Source of the DNA: Chionis minor
Taxonomy: Eukaryota > Chordata > Aves > Charadriiformes > Chionididae
NCBI GenBank assembly: GCA_013398295.1
Contig: VZSF01003260.1
Location: 508,580 to 572,579, forward strand
Length of the DNA: 64,000 bases
Direction of reading: 5' to 3'
Shown: positions 59,601 through 64,000 of the stretch, piece by piece
How positions within the stretch are numbered: position 1 is the first letter of the stretch
Layout: each line of letters starts with the position of its first letter
Program-made: the position numbers and the translations under genes
The notes under the pieces: generated by a model
Seen by the model: only the letters and a program-made list of their open reading frames with translations
What the model was told of the DNA's origin: nothing
The model's database searches: none

Positions 59601-61261
59601 AGACAGAAAAATCCTATATATAAAATTATATTGAGAAACATGCATTAAAAAAAAAAACAAACCAAAAGGAATGTAAAATGAGACTATATGTCAAAATGCA
59701 GTGAATGGACTTTATTGTGTAAGTTAGTTACAGGTAGAAGTCTAAAAACCTGAGTCATAATATTCAGTAAGTTACAAGGAAAAATCTGATATCAAAAAAA
59801 TGATTTATCATGGAGGATACATTTTACATGTCTTGAAGGAGATTATTCAAGTAGTGGAAGGATGACTGAAGACAAGCTTGGAATATTTTGTGCAATTCAA
59901 GTTATTTTTCGTGTATTAGAAAGGACATTGCAGAACTAGGAAAAGTACAAGTAGACAAAGGAATGATTAAAAAAACCCCACTCAAGTACCTCAAAATTAA
60001 GCAACATCCAGCAACTACTGAGAGTATATATGCATTGAGAAGAAAAGATGAACAGGAGATTCTTATTGAGAGGCTGTAAATTTTAAAGCGATATTCATCT
60101 ATAAAATCTAAACCCACCTTCAGTGAAATGGTTATTTCTTCCCAGCAGGAAATAAATTGGGGCATGAAATATCTTTTCTATTATAAGAAATATCCCTGTG
60201 AGCAAACATTTTTATATGATTTGTCACGTAGGGGATCTTAGCTAGCAGCTTCTACCATGAATCAAATTTCTATAAAAAACAGAAGAGCACCAAGAAACTT
60301 ACTTAATAAGTTCTTGAGGGTGACAATTGCTGACTAATCTATTTTCAGTACTTTTGAATATCCGTGCTAGATTTAGGACAAGATATCTGTTTTTTCAAAG
60401 GTAAATCCAGTAAGAGTTTCTGCTAGCTGTATGTAGACTAGACGGTCTAACATGTTACATATACATTCAGTACCTGTCTTAGGAGATCTGCAACTTGAAA
60501 AGCTGTCCAGTTCTCAAATTCTTCTTGAGATGGCAGTTTTGTGGCCATGTTGCTATCCAGTGAGAAAGACTTGATCTATATGAGTACTACTGAACTGTTG
60601 CTTCACTGGCTTTTACTGAGCTGCTGTAGAAATCCTAGGAGGAAGTCCTTTTTGCAACTTTTTTCCTGTTTGCTCACTTAAAGTGAACGCCTATAAAGGG
60701 TGATTTAGGAAGTACCAATATTCTTCTATGAGTGACTGTTTCCAGTATACGGAAACTGTCAGTTATTATATCAACATATGCAAATATCCATCATTACTGA
60801 AATCGGTTAAACAAATGCTGCTGAAAATCAGTGTATAAAATATTTGAGTCATCAGCATCTTTGGATGTTTAAATATGGAAAGATTTTTTTCATATCTATT
60901 ACAAAAACAATTAGCGATAGCTTTCTCTTGCCTACCTTGAACACCTTGATCCAGTTGCTTGGATCTGCCTTCAGACTGCATTTGACTTGCTTGTGGGTTT
61001 TGACGTATTGTGCTGTGGTGTTTAGACAGGAAAAAATAGAGCTCAGTTGCAGGACTTTTACTCATTATTACCTCATTGTATAATCTCATTTTTTATGTCA
61101 AGTCTGGGCTTAAATAAATCACTTAATTTGGCCATGTATGATCTAAAGTTTTGAGGGGTTTTGGTTTTTTTTTCTCCTGTCATTGTTATTACTGTTAAAG
61201 AACAAATTGTCAACAAATTCATTCCAGTGCTATGTTATCTTTTCAAAAGGTAGGGCTAACA

Positions 61262-61470
61262 TAAAATGCTGGTACTGAGTCAGACCATAAGCTCACCCAG
61301 CCCAGCATCTTTTTTTCTGACTGTGGTCAGAAGTGCGCTACCCAGGAGATGGTATAGAAACAGGGCAAGCGTGTAACACTTCCATAGTATTCCCGCTGTC
61401 TCCAACCAATCTGAACTCAGGGACTTACTGGTCTGGATATGGTTTCTACATATGCTGTGTGCATGTATAT
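61262..61470. mobile_element. Old CR1/L3-like retroposon fragment
   Basis: TGCTGGTACTGAGTCAGACCA, then CACCCAGCCCAGCATC, ACAGGGCAAGCGTG and a later TCTCCAACCAATCTG match, from memory, the order of words in an old amniote interspersed repeat (consensus words GTACTGGGTCAGACC, AGCCCAGTATCCTGTCT). The copy is clearly diverged, with a CTTTTTTTCTGACTGTGGTC portion replacing the consensus. It overlaps a 177-codon minus-strand open frame that is therefore not a gene. The family name and the element's orientation are uncertain. Confidence 0.6.
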
Positions 61471-64000
61471 CACACATGTTACAGCAATGATTCCCAAATT
61501 TGGAGCTGTGACCGTTATCCTTTAAAGGAGGGAGATGTGCAAGATAGTGGGCAGGTACAGCCAGGAGTTGCTCTTGGGTCACAGGAGGAGGAAGGTGGAT
61601 GTTTTCAGAGGGAGTCAATAGGGTGCAGAGACGAGGAAGCTCAGGATGGACCCTTCTGCCCCTTCCTACCCCTGTCCAGCCATCTCCTCTGAGCTGCATC
61701 CCTGCCCCTGTCACAGCCCTTCTCTGCCTCTTCACCTCTAACACAGAACACGCTGCCGGTTTGAGAGGAGGGGCACACACAGTTCTTACATTGGAGAAGC
61801 GTGCAGGGAGCATATTCTAAAATGGAGCAAGGGGGAAAAGCTTGAGAGCCATTGCTTTGGAGAACGGGCAATAAAATTGCAAAGATGCAGCTGCTGAAAC
61901 AAACCCAGATTATTTTGCTCAGCAGTTCTGAGTCACCACAACAGTAGAAATATGAAAGCTTCCATAAAAGGCTGGAGACCAAGGAATGTTATATTCTGCT
62001 TTCCAATTACTCTTCCTGTTTTATTTCCCAGTGCAAAATGAATTTGGGGCACATGTTCAAATATTAAAATGGATTTCAGCTAAGTTGAAATGTCTCATCT
62101 GCTGTCCTTATTCAAATTTTCCTGCGTGTGTTTTTGCTGTTAGATTGGCTGACAGGTCAGTTGTTGCCAGTGAATATACTCTTAACTCTTTACTATCTTG
62201 TGACTTTGCAGAACATTGAATCTGGCAAAATGCAGCTACTGGAATTTCAGAAATGCAGAATGGAGACAGAAGCCTTCGTATCTTAAACTTTGCCTCCGAA
62301 TAATCTCGAAGAGCCTGGCTGTGCACAGTGTAAGAAAAGTTAGGTTGAATTTCATGCTGTTTTGGCTGCGAGTTGTTCCGAGGGGGACAATGTCTCCGTG
62401 GGTGACAAGAGGGAGCGATACTCTCCTCCGCTGCGTGCAGGAAGAGTTGCATGTGTTCGTTAAGAAATCTTGTTTGCCCAGTTGGAGTGCAGGAGTAATT
62501 GTGTCAGGGGTAGGGTCTTCGTGTATGGTGGAGGTGGGAAGCAGCTGGGTGGGAGATATGTGTGAGTTACAGGTTTAATGATTGCTTAGGGGAAATAACA
62601 AAATAACAGATGGCATCAGATGTGAAACATGAAGAAAGCGAAGCACAGCAATGGTGTTATTTCTGCAGTACAGGCTCAGTTTGGTTACTGAGTAGGTGTA
62701 AGCATTTCTAGTTCAGAACTTCTCAAAGGCAGATTAAAAATAGTGTTTTAAGGATTTTGCAGTGCAGTGCATGCTGCCAGCAGTACCTGCTCCTCTTCTC
62801 ACCATGGCCCAGTAGGCTACTGGCATTTTCAGAAATACTGGTGTGCAAGGAGCTGCTCCTTGCTGCCTGCTGCCCTCCGCTGCCTGGTCATCTGCAGTGT
62901 GAGCTGAAGCTCTGCCCTGCCAGCTTGCCCACCTTGCTGTGCCCAGGCCTCCCTCTTCTCCCTCCTGGCAGCTCTCGAATTGCTCTCCCCAACACTACCT
63001 TTTGGCTAGTTCTCCTATCATTGCCTGTGTTGACATTGCCTTAATTTGTATTCTGGGTTTTCAGGAGGGTACTCTCAAGAGGCCGATGTTTATGCTGTTC
63101 ACCTCTCTCCACTGAATGAGGCAGAGATCTATTGGGAAGGTTGTGTTCAGCTTTGTGTTCCCAAAGGGGCTGTAGCAGAGGTAGCTGAACCACAGGGACT
63201 GTAGCTTGCAAGAAAGATTTTGTCATTTGTATTTTAGTCAGATTAAAAATGATGACAGCAACAAATTAAAAAACGGGAGCATGTCGGGGCTCGTCTGGGA
63301 TCCTGCAGCTAATCTCTTGATGCCAGCTTGATCAGTGCTGTAGTTTTCTTTCCTCAAGTGTGTGCAGCAAAAATGGAGAATATTATCATGTGCTTCTGTT
63401 TGTGTCCCACTAACCTCAAAGGGATTATTTCAAGAATCCCTGGCTAGGAGGAGCCCAGATTTGGTTACCAATTCTACTTAGTACTCTCATATTCCTAGTT
63501 ACTCCATGCAGTGTACCACCTTTCACAGCAATCCAAGTAAATATATGCACTTGAACGTGTGTTGGCTGTGTGGGCTGTGGTGGGGGGATTCTTGAGCAGA
63601 ATATCGAGGCTCCAGATAAAGATGGGCACAGATGCTGTTTCTTTTGAAATAGCCAGGTGCCTACATGTAACTTCCAAGAGACTTGGATGAGAACCAGCAC
63701 TAACCTTGGGCAGCTCATGCTCATTTGTTTACTGAATATTCCCTGGAGCCTGTTGGTCTGGCATGGACACTGGCACACTTAAAAATGTGTCTGGGTACAT
63801 GTGCAGAGTGTAATCTGTTATTTTAAACTTGTATCTAACTGGAGACATCAACGCTTTTCATCCACACTGTTTACAATTTCACTCCTCAAAAAAGGGTGGA
63901 AGTCTGATTGTTTATATTAAGAAATTTAATTTTTTGGACCCCTTAGCAAAAATTACATCTAGTACTTGAAAACTACAAAATTTCAGTGGAATCTTAGTTC
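61471..64000. other. Intergenic region at the right edge, no confident gene
   Basis: Moderate GC content in places (61560-61760 and 62760-63000). Overlapping open frames on both strands at 62108-62578 contain several CpGs but no domain that I recognise and no coherent splice structure. If DNTT follows BLNK head to head as in mammals, its first exon should lie further right. Confidence 0.5.

Larger units (their letters stand above)
52040..61261. other. Intergenic region, no confident gene
   Basis: Mostly AT-rich and without recognisable coding exons. It includes a T-run near 55186-55203, a CNE-like stretch at 54600-55170, a perfect hairpin at 56574-56601, and a GC-richer patch at 58640-58830 with overlapping open frames on both strands that I could not assign. 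Confidence 0.6.

Noticed and set aside
61280..61813. 177-codon minus-strand open frame
   Set aside because: It overlaps the CR1-like fragment and low-complexity GC sequence and has no recognisable domain.
62108..62578. Facing open frames of 114 and 120 codons
   Set aside because: Both strands are open over the same bases, neither is recognisable, and no splice structure supports either.
1..64000. tRNA, rRNA, microRNA, CRISPR array or bacterial-type operon
   Set aside because: None seen. No cloverleaf with A/B boxes, no regularly spaced repeats with spacers, and the gene structure is clearly that of a vertebrate nuclear genome.

Overview
The window is vertebrate nuclear DNA, almost certainly from a bird. 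It carries a 5'-truncated CR1 LINE with the avian-type octamer 3' end, a solo LTR resembling a very common bird endogenous-retrovirus LTR, and few other repeats in an AT-rich background. One CpG island stands out. There is no bacterial-style gene organisation, and most long open frames are chance frames in non-coding DNA.

Layout. Bases 1-6549 read as the start of intron 1 of BLNK (B-cell linker adaptor), transcribed right to left; a solo LTR with a clean 5-bp target-site duplication sits in it (287-1052). The only confident host coding sequence is BLNK coding exon 1 (6550-6596, minus): 15 codons plus two bases and a good splice donor, inside a CpG island (about 6245-7175) that serves as the promoter and 5' UTR. 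From about 7.2 kb to the right end I see no confident exon. This is a long upstream intergenic region with the CR1 insertion (about 17951-19277), an older CR1-like fragment (about 61262-61470), simple repeats, a short assembly gap inside a poly-C tract (51973-52013), several hairpins, and a few stretches that look like conserved non-coding elements.

In mammals BLNK lies head to head with DNTT (terminal deoxynucleotidyl transferase). If that order holds here, this interval separates two lymphoid genes and is where their enhancers might sit. I looked for DNTT coding motifs on the plus strand by eye and found none, so DNTT, if adjacent, starts beyond 64 kb or was missed. Several isolated exon-like segments with good splice signals are reported as weak candidates only. 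I found no convincing new biological system. The best leads are the putative regulatory blocks upstream of BLNK, an ETS/IRF-like composite motif in its promoter, and a possible unannotated plus-strand first coding exon near 32.9 kb.
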